Origin: Clostridium sp.
Lineage (GTDB): Bacteria > Bacillota > Clostridia > Lachnospirales > Lachnospiraceae
Reading direction: 5' to 3'
Assembly (NCBI GenBank): GCA_023664775.1
Contig: JAMPEW010000009.1
Coordinates: forward strand, 1 to 64,000
Length of the DNA stretch: 64,000 bases
The position numbers and the translations under genes are program-made. Shown here piece by piece: positions 7,737-16,889 of this stretch. Numbering within the stretch: the first letter of the stretch is position 1; each line of letters begins with the position of its first letter. Under the pieces are notes generated by a model, which saw only the letters and a program-made list of their open reading frames with translations, was not told where the DNA came from and ran no database searches.

Positions 7737-10004
7737 ATGAAAAAGGCAAAAAAAATATGTAGGGTAGTTTGCGCACTGCTGCTTGCGGTGATAATTATAT
7801 TATCAGAAATACCGCAATTGGCAAGCTTATTTGGAAACGGGGTTTTAAATTCCAAGGCAGCTTCAGTGTCCCATACAAAAGCCACATCAGCAGATGTACT
7901 TACCCCTAATGCAAACAATAAAAAGGGAGTACAGGGTTCTGAAGTAATGGATTGGTGCAAGAATTCTGCTAACGGTGAAACGCTGCAAAGCTTAGGAATT
8001 AACCACATTATGTTTAATGTAAACCTTACGGATATTATCAGCACGAATGGGACGGGAAAACCGTACAAATATAAGGGGAAAACATATTACTTCAATGATG
8101 CTGAGGGAAGTATGCTAAAGGTATATAAAGCCCGTATTAAAGAGCTTCGGGAGATGGATGTTGCTGTAACCTTCTGTCTTGTGCTTGGGTGGAGTGATAA
8201 TCCTGAGATACAGAAGCTTATGTATAATCCACAGCCGGGAAAAGTATACTATGCACTTAATTCCTCATCTCCGAACCAGGAGGTACGGGATCATGTAGAG
8301 GCAATTTTATATTTTATGGCTGAAGAATTTTCTTATTCAGATACATTTGTGCAGTATTGGAGAGTTGGAAACGAGGTCAATGTTTCACATGATTATAATT
8401 ATACAGGGGCAGGTACAGGCGGAATACCGCTTAAATCAACAATTGTAACGCTTGCTGTGGATTCATATGATATTATGTATAAGGCACTTGCAGAAAACAA
8501 TCCGTATGCAAAGGTATATGTATCGGTAACGCATGATTGGAATAATGACAACTCAGGAACAGGTGTGCCTACAAAGGATTTTTTGGATACTTTTAGCACA
8601 AGGACCAGTTCAAAGAATTGGAATATTGACTTCCATGCATATCCTCCGCAAATGCATGAGCAGGTGTGGACAAAAGCAACCTCTGCATACCTTAGAAATG
8701 ACGAGGACACAAAATTCATCTGTGCACCAAATCTTAATGTGCTTACGGATTATGTAAAAAATAAATTTGGATCCAATCACAGAATTATGCTGTCAGAGCA
8801 GAGCTTCGATTCAAAATACGGACAAGAAGAACAGGCGGCAATGATTGCATACACTTATTATGCAGGTGCGAATAATGATATGATTGATGCGGTTATTTTA
8901 ACTACGTGGAAGGACACAAATTCTGTTTATCATGATAATTATGATATGGGAGTATTGGATTATAGCGGAAATAAAAAGCCTTCATTCAATGTATTTAAAA
9001 ATTTAAACACAAGTGGAAAAGCAGCATATGTAGACCCGTATCTCGCTAAGCTGAGCTCATGGACGGGAAGAACAATTACTGCATGGACAGATGATATACT
9101 TTACAAGACGCCTGCTACAAGCGTAACCCTTCAGGACGCAAGTACATATTATCCGACTGCCCAGCAAGAGAATGGTTCAATTTTTATCGGGCTGACAACG
9201 AATCCGGGCAAGGATGTTGTGGATTTGGAATATACATGGAGTGCATATAATTACACGACGAAACAAACAACTGTGGTATCCGGTTGGACACTTAATAATG
9301 AATGGCTTAAGTGGTATCCTCAGGAAAATGCAACCTATAAGCTTACATGTACGGTTCGTGTTGCAGGTAATCCGACTTCGACCATGCAAAAATCATATGA
9401 TATAAACTTTTATTCACCTGAACTGCCAAATTCGGTTGATCCGGCACTTAGTGCAGTGGGTGATTTTGCCCAATATGACGGACATACATTCCATAGAGAC
9501 GCAAACGGAAATGTAACCTGCAAGAATAGTGCAGGAGAGCCTGTGATAAATGGATTTCGCTGTGATGGAACCTATACATATTATTTCCAGCTAGACGGAA
9601 CAGCAATGAAAAACAGGCTTACATACCATCCGGACGGGGTGCACATAATATACTTTGACGAATATGGACACGAGGTGTTCAGCAATTTTCATCATGTAGA
9701 ACAAGCAATAGCAGGAAATCCTGTAGATGACCTTTGTTTCTTTGATGTATACGGATACATGTATGTTGACGTTATGACCTATGACCAGGAGGGAAAGAAC
9801 TTATACTGTGTAAATCCTTATGGTGTAATAGAGCAGGGAAAATGGTTTGAATTTTCAGATACCTGTGTATGGGCAGGAACGAATAACAAAGTTGGAAAAG
9901 GCTACGGATATGCAAATGCAGACGGAACCCTTATGACAAACACATATACATATGACTGGCTCGGAAGATATGTGTATTTGCAGGGAGACGGACATATACG
10001 ATAA
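7737..10004 (+). CDS. Secreted glycoside-hydrolase-like protein with wall-binding-like repeats
   Basis: A 755-residue secreted protein. The ATG at 7737 follows TGGAGGA at 7724-7730 and starts a long signal peptide. Residues about 60-450 look like a (beta/alpha)8 glycosidase of the GH-A type, resembling the family I know as DUF5722: a candidate acid/base Glu213 in RVGNEVN and a candidate nucleophile Glu354 in MLSEQSFD. Residues about 505-560 resemble the first half of the neighbouring proteins' module (YTWSAYN..., ...EWLKWYP). The last 150 residues (FDEYGHEVFSN, FDVYGYMYVD, YANADGTLM) resemble choline/glucan-binding cell-wall repeats. It may trim or remodel the polysaccharide encoded downstream; the substrate is unknown. 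Confidence 0.72.
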   Translation: MKKAKKICRVVCALLLAVIIILSEIPQLASLFGNGVLNSKAASVSHTKATSADVLTPNANNKKGVQGSEVMDWCKNSANGETLQSLGINHIMFNVNLTDIISTNGTGKPYKYKGKTYYFNDAEGSMLKVYKARIKELREMDVAVTFCLVLGWSDNPEIQKLMYNPQPGKVYYALNSSSPNQEVRDHVEAILYFMAEEFSYSDTFVQYWRVGNEVNVSHDYNYTGAGTGGIPLKSTIVTLAVDSYDIMYKALAENNPYAKVYVSVTHDWNNDNSGTGVPTKDFLDTFSTRTSSKNWNIDFHAYPPQMHEQVWTKATSAYLRNDEDTKFICAPNLNVLTDYVKNKFGSNHRIMLSEQSFDSKYGQEEQAAMIAYTYYAGANNDMIDAVILTTWKDTNSVYHDNYDMGVLDYSGNKKPSFNVFKNLNTSGKAAYVDPYLAKLSSWTGRTITAWTDDILYKTPATSVTLQDASTYYPTAQQENGSIFIGLTTNPGKDVVDLEYTWSAYNYTTKQTTVVSGWTLNNEWLKWYPQENATYKLTCTVRVAGNPTSTMQKSYDINFYSPELPNSVDPALSAVGDFAQYDGHTFHRDANGNVTCKNSAGEPVINGFRCDGTYTYYFQLDGTAMKNRLTYHPDGVHIIYFDEYGHEVFSNFHHVEQAIAGNPVDDLCFFDVYGYMYVDVMTYDQEGKNLYCVNPYGVIEQGKWFEFSDTCVWAGTNNKVGKGYGYANADGTLMTNTYTYDWLGRYVYLQGDGHIR

Positions 10005-10074
10005 AATGTTGTTTATATAAATAAAATATTGATAAAAAAACTGTTGCATATACTATGTGAGAAATTAATACCAC

Positions 10075-10103
10075 TTGAAGTATAAAGAAATAAGTGCTAC
10101 AAT
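10075..10103 (+). promoter_or_regulatory. Promoter of the exopolysaccharide operon
   Basis: TTGAAG (10075-10080), 17 nt, TACAAT (10098-10103), 39 nt before the ATG at 10143. The same -35 sequence and spacing recur at 28228-28256 before the second operon. Confidence 0.65.
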
Positions 10104-10142
10104 TGTTGAAGTTTATAATGGAACAGGAAGAGGAAACTACTG

Positions 10143-11996
10143 ATGATGCAAAAAAATGCTGAATTATGGATAAAGCGTTTGTTTTTGATATGCTACGATG
10201 CCTGTGCAGTTTTTGTGGCAGCATTTGCTGCATTATGGTTAAGATATGAGTTTTCATATCATAATATCGAAAAAAAATATTTAGACAGATTATGGAAATG
10301 TCTTCCTCTTTTGATTATTTCAGCTATCGTGGTGTTTGCCGTATTTAAATTATATTCAAGCTTATGGGCATATGCAGGTGCTATGGAGGTATTTAATGTT
10401 ACCATAGCATGTGTGACAGAAGGAATATTATCTATAGGTGTTGCGTTGCTTTTATATCATGGGATAGATGTACCTCTTCCGCGAAGCTTTTATATTTTGT
10501 ATGGTGGCATACTATGGATACTTGTTTTGCTTAGCCGCTTTGCTTATAGAGCACTTCGCTCCTTTGCTGATTGGAGACAGTATCAAAATGAACAACGAAA
10601 GGTGCTTATTGTGGGAGCTGGTGATGCGGGCAATGCACTTATTAAGGAGATACGCAACAGCAAGCATCTTAACATGAATATAGTAGGTGTAATTGATGAT
10701 GATAAAAATAAAATTGGCAGCTATATTCATGGAATAAAGATTCTTGGTGACAAAAACAAAATTGTAGAGATCGCTGAAAAGACGGGAGCTAAGGAAATAA
10801 TTATAGCAATTCCGTCTGCTTCGGCGGTTGAATTAAAGGATTTATTGGATATATGTAAGCAGACAAATTGTGAGCTGAAAAGATTGCCGGGTATTTATCA
10901 GTTTGTTAATGGCGACGTAAGCGTAAGCAAGCTAAAAAATGTTGATGTGAATGACCTGTTAGGAAGAGAACCCATAAAGGTTGACCTATCCTCTATATTG
11001 GATTATGTCTCAGGAAAGGTAATTATGGTAACAGGCGGAGGAGGCTCTATTGGTAGTGAATTGTGCCGTCAGATTGCCTCCCATAACCCAAAACAGCTTG
11101 TGTTAGTTGACATTTATGAAAACACAACCTATGATATTCAGCAGGAGCTTCGAAACAGCTTTCCGAGGCTTAATCTTGTTGTGCTTATTGCATCTGTCAG
11201 AAATACAAAACGTATGGATATGATATTTGAGAAGTATAGGCCTGACATTGTGTATCATGCAGCAGCACATAAGCATGTACCACTTATGGAGGATAGTCCA
11301 AATGAAGCGGTAAAAAATAATGTGCTTGGCACATGGAAGGTAGTACAGGCTGCTGATAAGTGGAAGGTTAAAAGGTTTGTTATGATATCAACGGATAAGG
11401 CTGTAAATCCTACCAATATTATGGGTGCGACAAAACGTATCTGTGAGATGATAGTACAGACGTATGATAAACATTCTGATACGGAATTTGTGGCAGTACG
11501 ATTTGGCAATGTTCTTGGCAGCAACGGAAGTGTTATACCGCTCTTTAAAAAGCAGATAGAGGCGGGAGGCCCTGTTACGGTTACACATCCTGAAATTATA
11601 AGATATTTTATGACAATTCCAGAGGCTGTATCGCTTGTGCTTCAGGCAGGCGTATATGCAAAGGGCGGAGAAATCTTTGTCCTTGATATGGGTGAGCCGG
11701 TCAAGATATTTGATTTGGCGAAAAATCTTATACGTTTATCAGGTCATAAGCCGGGTGAGGATATCAAAATTGAATTTACGGGACTTCGTCCAGGAGAAAA
11801 GTTGTATGAGGAAATGTTGATGGACGAGGAAGGCTTGCAGGATACGGAAAATAAGCTTATTCATATTGGAAAGCCGATTGAAATAGATGAAGATAAATTT
11901 ATGGAGCAACTGGAAGAATTGAAGGAGCATGTGAAACTGGAACCGGAGGATATAAGAGATTGGGTAAGGAAGATTGTGCCAACCTATCATCCGTAA
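10143..11996 (+). CDS. Membrane nucleotide-sugar 4,6-dehydratase (CapD/PglF/EpsC family)
   Basis: A 617-residue protein that should convert UDP-GlcNAc to the 4-keto-6-deoxy sugar, the first step to a bacillosamine-type sugar. The N-terminal 135 residues hold about four membrane helices. A first Rossmann-like domain starts at LIVGAGDAGNAL (about 155-166). The catalytic SDR domain starts at VTGGGGSIGSE (about 296-306) and carries STDKAVNPTNIMGATKR (about 416-432), where Met replaces the usual catalytic Tyr as in the PglF/FlaA1 subgroup. Length and layout match full-length PglF/WbpM/EpsC. It is first in the operon, directly before an aminotransferase, a phosphoglycosyl transferase and a PglA-like transferase, an order that supports this role. 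Confidence 0.9.
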   Translation: MMQKNAELWIKRLFLICYDACAVFVAAFAALWLRYEFSYHNIEKKYLDRLWKCLPLLIISAIVVFAVFKLYSSLWAYAGAMEVFNVTIACVTEGILSIGVALLLYHGIDVPLPRSFYILYGGILWILVLLSRFAYRALRSFADWRQYQNEQRKVLIVGAGDAGNALIKEIRNSKHLNMNIVGVIDDDKNKIGSYIHGIKILGDKNKIVEIAEKTGAKEIIIAIPSASAVELKDLLDICKQTNCELKRLPGIYQFVNGDVSVSKLKNVDVNDLLGREPIKVDLSSILDYVSGKVIMVTGGGGSIGSELCRQIASHNPKQLVLVDIYENTTYDIQQELRNSFPRLNLVVLIASVRNTKRMDMIFEKYRPDIVYHAAAHKHVPLMEDSPNEAVKNNVLGTWKVVQAADKWKVKRFVMISTDKAVNPTNIMGATKRICEMIVQTYDKHSDTEFVAVRFGNVLGSNGSVIPLFKKQIEAGGPVTVTHPEIIRYFMTIPEAVSLVLQAGVYAKGGEIFVLDMGEPVKIFDLAKNLIRLSGHKPGEDIKIEFTGLRPGEKLYEEMLMDEEGLQDTENKLIHIGKPIEIDEDKFMEQLEELKEHVKLEPEDIRDWVRKIVPTYHP

Positions 11997-12018
11997 ATAT
12001 ACAAAAAGGAGTCTGCAA

Positions 12019-13215
12019 ATGACACATATACCATTTAGTCCGCCTGACATCACGGAGGATGAGATAAATGAGGTTGTTGATGCTTTGAGATCAGGGTGGA
12101 TTACTACCGGTCCAAAGACGAAGGAATTAGAACGGCTGATAGCAGAACGATGTCATACAAAAAAAGCTGTTTGTTTGAATTCAAATACAGCATGCGCAGA
12201 AATGACACTGCACATTTTAGGTGTCGGTAAAGGTGATGAGGTAATTGTTCCGGCATATACTTACACTGCAACGGCAAGTGTGATTGCGCATGTGGGTGCC
12301 GAAATTGTCATGGTGGATTGTGAAAAAGGAAAATTCACGATGGATTATGATAAGCTTGAAGCTGCAATTACTGAGAGAACCAAGGTTATCATACCCGTTG
12401 ATTTGTTTGGTATACCATGTGATTACGATAGAATAATGGACATAGTCCGCCGTAAAAGGGATATGTTTCGAGCAAGTGATAATCCCATACAGCAGGCTGT
12501 AGGAAGAATTATAGTCATGGCAGATGGCGCTCATTCATTTGGTGCAACCTATAAAAATGAGTCTGCTGCGAAATATTCGGATTTTGTAAATTACAGCTTT
12601 CATGCAGTTAAAAATTTAACTACTGCGGAGGGTGGCGCAGTTGTATGGAATGATATTGACGGTATAGACAATGATGAAATGTATCATCAATATATGCTTT
12701 TAAGTCTGCATGGACAAAGCAAGGATGCACTTGCAAAAACACAGATGGGGGCTTGGGAATATGACATTGCTGCCCCTTGGTATAAGTGTAATATGACAGA
12801 TGTTCACGCAGCGATTGGGCTTGGGCAAATCAGGCGATATGATGCGATTTTAGCTAGACGAAGAACAATAATAGAAAAAATGAATCGTGAATTTAAGGAT
12901 TTGCCGCTGACATTTGTACAGCATTTTTCAGATTGGTACGAGTCATCGGGACATTTATATATTTGTAATTTAAATGGATGTGGTGAGGAAAAACGAAATG
13001 CTTTTATTGTCAGGTTGGCAGAGTGTGGTATTGCTGCAAATGTACACTATAAGCCACTTCCGATGCATACAGGATACCAAAAACTTGGCTTTGACATTTT
13101 AGATTATCCTAATGCATACGATATGTTTAAAAATGAGGTGACACTGCCTTTGCATACATGTCTGTCAGATGATGACGTAGAATATGTGATTGAATGTGTG
13201 AAAAGGTGTCTGTAG
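12019..13215 (+). CDS. PLP-dependent sugar aminotransferase (DegT/DnrJ/EryC1)
   Basis: A 398-residue aminotransferase expected to aminate the 4-keto sugar made by the preceding dehydratase, giving a UDP-4-amino-4,6-dideoxy sugar. I chose the ATG at 12019, with AAAAGGAG 9-16 nt upstream, over the earlier in-frame start inside the dehydratase gene. The family motifs are present: the PLP-stacking region ADGAHSFGA (about 168-176), the Schiff-base Lys198 in FHAVKNLTT and the Gly-rich turn AEGGAVVW. It begins 22 nt after the dehydratase gene. It resembles PglE/EpsN/LegC-type enzymes; which 4-amino sugar is made cannot be told from sequence alone. Confidence 0.88.
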   Translation: MTHIPFSPPDITEDEINEVVDALRSGWITTGPKTKELERLIAERCHTKKAVCLNSNTACAEMTLHILGVGKGDEVIVPAYTYTATASVIAHVGAEIVMVDCEKGKFTMDYDKLEAAITERTKVIIPVDLFGIPCDYDRIMDIVRRKRDMFRASDNPIQQAVGRIIVMADGAHSFGATYKNESAAKYSDFVNYSFHAVKNLTTAEGGAVVWNDIDGIDNDEMYHQYMLLSLHGQSKDALAKTQMGAWEYDIAAPWYKCNMTDVHAAIGLGQIRRYDAILARRRTIIEKMNREFKDLPLTFVQHFSDWYESSGHLYICNLNGCGEEKRNAFIVRLAECGIAANVHYKPLPMHTGYQKLGFDILDYPNAYDMFKNEVTLPLHTCLSDDDVEYVIECVKRCL

Positions 13216-13237
13216 ATTATTAAGTGAGGAAATTGCA

Positions 13238-13933
13238 GTGGGTTTATCTAAATGGGACGAACTGCCCGGATATATGAGAACTGAGGCAGTTAAACCGTAT
13301 TATGACGTTTTGAGCAGAAAAAAAGTAAGTCTTTTAGCGAAACGCAGCTTTGATGTTGTTGTTGCAACTATTTTGCTTATTTTGATTATTCCGGTATTAT
13401 TTGTTATAGCAATATTAATAAAGATGGATTCTAAGGGAAAAATTTTTTTTCGTCAGGAAAGGGTCACTCAATATGGAAGAAGGTTCAAAATAATCAAATT
13501 TAGGACAATGATTTCAGATGCGGAAAAAAAGGGTACCCAGGTTACAGTAGAAAATGATAGCAGGGTAACAAAAATAGGGATGACATTAAGAAAATATCGT
13601 TTGGACGAGTTGCCACAGTTGATTAATATTATTTTGGGGGATATGAGTTTTGTTGGTACAAGACCAGAGGTTATGAAATATGTAATGAAATATAGCCCGG
13701 AGATGATGGCAACATTGTTGTTGCCTGCGGGAGTTACATCCGAAGCGAGTATTGAATATAGAGATGAGGATAAGCTGTTACAGAATGCAGTTGATGCAGA
13801 TTTTGTTTATGTAAAAGAAATTTTACCTGAAAAGATGAAGTATAATTTACATAGTCTGATGAAATTTAGTATCAGCTCAGAAATATGCACAATGTTTAAA
13901 ACGATAGTTACAGTATTTAAAAGGGATAAATAA
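13238..13933 (+). CDS. Small phosphoglycosyl transferase (PglC/EpsL type)
   Basis: A 231-residue monotopic membrane sugar transferase that should put the first sugar-1-phosphate onto undecaprenyl phosphate and so start repeat-unit synthesis. It has a hydrophobic segment at about 40-62 (the re-entrant helix), KIIKFRTM, the catalytic Asp123-Glu124 dyad in RLDELPQL and GTRPE in place of the commoner GPRPE. The start is GTG at 13238 with GTGAGGA 7-13 nt upstream; the next ATG at 13274 lacks a site. Its position between the aminotransferase and a PglA-like transferase suggests that the amino-dideoxy sugar is the initiating residue. Confidence 0.88.
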   Translation: MGLSKWDELPGYMRTEAVKPYYDVLSRKKVSLLAKRSFDVVVATILLILIIPVLFVIAILIKMDSKGKIFFRQERVTQYGRRFKIIKFRTMISDAEKKGTQVTVENDSRVTKIGMTLRKYRLDELPQLINIILGDMSFVGTRPEVMKYVMKYSPEMMATLLLPAGVTSEASIEYRDEDKLLQNAVDADFVYVKEILPEKMKYNLHSLMKFSISSEICTMFKTIVTVFKRDK

Positions 13934-13936
13934 AGT

Positions 13937-15082
13937 ATGAAAAAAGATATAAATAGAAAAAGAAAATTAATAGCTTTAGTTACTAACCATGATGATGATG
14001 TGTACTGTTTTCGTAAAGAGTTGGTTGAGGGACTCATAAATGCAGGCTACAATGTTTTAATATCATGTCCTCATGGTGAAAAATTGGAGCTGATGAGAGA
14101 AATAAAATTCTATTATGATGATGTTTTTATTGACCGCAGGGGCACTAATCCAGTTTCTGATTTGAAGCTGCTTGCTCATTACAGAAGGTTATTTTCAAAA
14201 AGCAGACCGGATGTTGTGCTGACATATACTTCAAAACCCAATGTGTATGCGGGATTTGCTGCATACAGCTTAGGTATACCGTACATCAGTAATGTAACGG
14301 GGTTGGGAAGTGTATTGGGAATGAACAGGCTTATGCAAAAATTTGTGTTGAATTTATTTCGTATGTCGTTTCGACATTCCTCCTGTATTATGTTTCAAAA
14401 TAGTGAAAATATGTTGTTGGCAAAAGAAAATGGACTTGTTTACGGAGACTGTCTGTTGATTCCGGGGTCAGGCGTTAATACAAAAAGATTTCCCCTTCAA
14501 GAATATCCTGACGGTGGAGATGGCTTGACAGGTGCAAAGGTCGTGTTTAATTATATTGGAAGAGTGATGCATGACAAGGGAATCGATGATTACATCGAGG
14601 CTGCCAAACGCATTAAGAAAAAATTTCCAAACACGGAATTTAATATTATTGGATTTATAGAACCAACTGAAAGTAGGTATGAGGATGAGTTAAAGGAACT
14701 GCAGGAGAAGGAAATATTATTCTATAGAGGTCAACAGAAGGATGTAAGGCCGTTTATTGCAAAATCACATGCGACAATTCATCCGTCAACCTATGGAGAA
14801 GGAATGAGCAATGTGCTTTTGGAAAGCGCATCATCAGGACGGGCTTTAATTACTACTGATAACGCAGGATGCAGAGAAACTGTAAATGATGGGGAAACCG
14901 GATTTATTTATCAGGGCGGAAATATTGATGAATTGGTTGAAAAAATCAAATTATTTTTATCTTTGGATAACAAATGCAGAGAGCTTATGGGCATAAAAGG
15001 TAGAGGGAGAATGGAGGAGCATTTTTCGAGAGAGGTAGTTGTCAACGCTTATCTTGAAATGATAAAAAATTTAGTAGATTGA
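13937..15082 (+). CDS. Glycosyltransferase family 4, PglA/EpsD-like
   Basis: A 381-residue GT-B enzyme, predicted to add the second sugar onto the undecaprenyl-linked start sugar. The N-terminal domain carries TYTSKPNVYAGFAA and NVTGLGSV, which I associate with PglA-type transferases acting right after PglC. The C-terminal domain has the retaining GT4 signature EGMSNVLLESASSG (about 290-303). The gene starts 3 nt after the phosphoglycosyl transferase stop, so the two are probably translationally coupled. Confidence 0.85.
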   Translation: MKKDINRKRKLIALVTNHDDDVYCFRKELVEGLINAGYNVLISCPHGEKLELMREIKFYYDDVFIDRRGTNPVSDLKLLAHYRRLFSKSRPDVVLTYTSKPNVYAGFAAYSLGIPYISNVTGLGSVLGMNRLMQKFVLNLFRMSFRHSSCIMFQNSENMLLAKENGLVYGDCLLIPGSGVNTKRFPLQEYPDGGDGLTGAKVVFNYIGRVMHDKGIDDYIEAAKRIKKKFPNTEFNIIGFIEPTESRYEDELKELQEKEILFYRGQQKDVRPFIAKSHATIHPSTYGEGMSNVLLESASSGRALITTDNAGCRETVNDGETGFIYQGGNIDELVEKIKLFLSLDNKCRELMGIKGRGRMEEHFSREVVVNAYLEMIKNLVD

Positions 15083-15102
15083 TTTTTGAAGGAGGCGGTG
15101 GT

Positions 15103-15672
15103 ATGAACGGAAGAAAAATATTTCAAAAATATAATAAATTAATATATTTAATTGTTGAGTTGGAAAAGAAACTTCCTAAAAGATTTAGAAAAAACCAGCT
15201 TGCCAGACTTCGAAATAAAGACGGGAAATTGGCTATGTTTAAACGATACGTTCTTTTAAAAACACTAGCTAAAAGTGTGGGTGATAATGTATCCATTTTT
15301 CCTGGGGTTTTTTTCGAAAACATTGAAAACCTTACAATTGGAAATAATGTTAGCATTCATCAGATGTGTTATATAGATGCCGAGGGTGGTATTGAGATAG
15401 GCGATAATGTATCTATAGCGCATAAATCTACAATTCTTTCAAGTAATCATAGTTATAAAGATATGGTGGTGCCTATTAAATATCAAGACATGATACTGCA
15501 AAAGACGGTTTTGCATAATAATATTTGGATTGGATGTGGTTGCGTTATTTTGGCAGGAGTAAATATACAATCGGGTTGTGTAATAGGCGCAGCTTCAATT
15601 GTTACCCATAATATAGAAAAAAATAGTGTGGTTGTAGGAAATCCAGCGCAGATAATAAAGAAAAGAATGTAG
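15103..15672 (+). CDS. Left-handed beta-helix acyltransferase
   Basis: A 189-residue hexapeptide-repeat acyltransferase of the WcaF/maltose O-acetyltransferase type, probably acetylating a sugar precursor or polymer from acetyl-CoA. The ATG at 15103 has an AAGGAGGCGG site; a TTG start at 15079 is unlikely. The repeats run from about residue 60 (IGNNVSIHQ, IGDNVSIAH) to the end, with the catalytic-type His in SNHSYKD, then WIGCGCVILAGV and the closing NPAQIIKKRM. The N-terminal 50 residues are basic. It might acetylate the 4-amino sugar as PglD does, but it looks closer to O-acetyltransferases. Confidence 0.85.
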   Translation: MNGRKIFQKYNKLIYLIVELEKKLPKRFRKNQLARLRNKDGKLAMFKRYVLLKTLAKSVGDNVSIFPGVFFENIENLTIGNNVSIHQMCYIDAEGGIEIGDNVSIAHKSTILSSNHSYKDMVVPIKYQDMILQKTVLHNNIWIGCGCVILAGVNIQSGCVIGAASIVTHNIEKNSVVVGNPAQIIKKRM

Positions 15673-15682
15673 GTGGAAAGCT

Positions 15683-16870
15683 ATGGCATGTTTATTTGTT
15701 CACGATTTTAGAAGTTATATAAAAGAGGGAAATGTATATACAACAAACTTATCTTATGAAATTTTAAAAAAACGGTATGTAGATTGCTTTGGTGAATTGA
15801 ACATATTAAATCGATGCGGACAAATGGGTTCATTACAAAGTGAGAGAGACCTTGTAAAGGCATCGGGTACTTCAATAAAGTTTGTAAATGAAATTGGTAT
15901 TTTTACACCAATCAGTTTTTGCAAAAATTATTTTAAAATAAAGAAGATTGTATATAAATATGCATTAAATAGCGAGTATATAATTATTCGGTTAGATAGT
16001 TTCTTGGGGCTGATTGCAGCAAAATATTGTAGAAAACATAGCAAGAAATATTTGATTGAGGTTGTAGGGTGCGTGAGAGATTCCTTTTGGAATAAAGGAT
16101 TATTTGGAAAAGTTGTTGCGTTTCCGCTTTTTGGAAGAATGCGATATGAGATTAAATATGCGCCATATGTAGTTTATGTTACAAAAAAGTTTTTGCAAAA
16201 ACGCTATCCTACAAAAGGGGAAACAACAAATGTTTCAAATGTTTTGCTGAATAAGCATAGTGAGACAACCATAAATAGTCGTCTTGATAAAATAAAGGAA
16301 ATACAAAATAAAAAATACACGTTCCAGTTGTGTACTGTTGCCGCTGTTAATGTAAAATATAAGGGGCAACAGTTTGTATTAAAAGCTATGGCAAGGTTAA
16401 AGAAAAGTGGCAATTTGAATTTTTCATATCATTTAGTGGGTCCGGGTGACCCTGAATTTTTGAAGGAAATTACACAAAAATACGAATTGGAGGATTATGT
16501 CATTTTTCATGGTAGTTTAGCACATAACAAAGTTATTGAATTATTAGACGAGATGGATGTTTATATTCAACCGAGCTTTCAGGAGGGGCTTCCAAGGGCA
16601 GTGATTGAGGCAATGAGCAGGGGATTACTATGTATTGGTTCGGATGTAGCAGGCATTCCTGAGTTGCTTGATGAAAATTGGATTTTTAAAAGAAGAAAAA
16701 ATGTACCGAAGCAGATTGAAGTTTTGCTTTTGAAAATTAACTCTAATGCTTTGACGGAACAGGCAAGGAGAAATTTCAATGAAGCAAAAAAATACGAAAC
16801 AGATTTATTGGAGCAACGTCGACGTAGCTTTTTTGAAAAATTTTTAAAAGATGACGAATTAAAAGTATAG
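15683..16870 (+). CDS. Glycosyltransferase family 4
   Basis: A 395-residue GT-B glycosyltransferase. The GT1/GT4-type donor-binding half is clear: LVGPGDPEFL, VIFHGSL and EGLPRAVIEAMSRG with the conserved Glu pair (about 303-316), followed by SDVAGIPELL. The N-terminal acceptor half is divergent. The ATG is 8 nt after a GTGG-type site and 10 nt after the previous stop, inside the operon. Donor and acceptor sugars cannot be assigned. Confidence 0.85.
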   Translation: MACLFVHDFRSYIKEGNVYTTNLSYEILKKRYVDCFGELNILNRCGQMGSLQSERDLVKASGTSIKFVNEIGIFTPISFCKNYFKIKKIVYKYALNSEYIIIRLDSFLGLIAAKYCRKHSKKYLIEVVGCVRDSFWNKGLFGKVVAFPLFGRMRYEIKYAPYVVYVTKKFLQKRYPTKGETTNVSNVLLNKHSETTINSRLDKIKEIQNKKYTFQLCTVAAVNVKYKGQQFVLKAMARLKKSGNLNFSYHLVGPGDPEFLKEITQKYELEDYVIFHGSLAHNKVIELLDEMDVYIQPSFQEGLPRAVIEAMSRGLLCIGSDVAGIPELLDENWIFKRRKNVPKQIEVLLLKINSNALTEQARRNFNEAKKYETDLLEQRRRSFFEKFLKDDELKV

Positions 16871-16889
16871 TTAATTATTGAGGTTGAAT

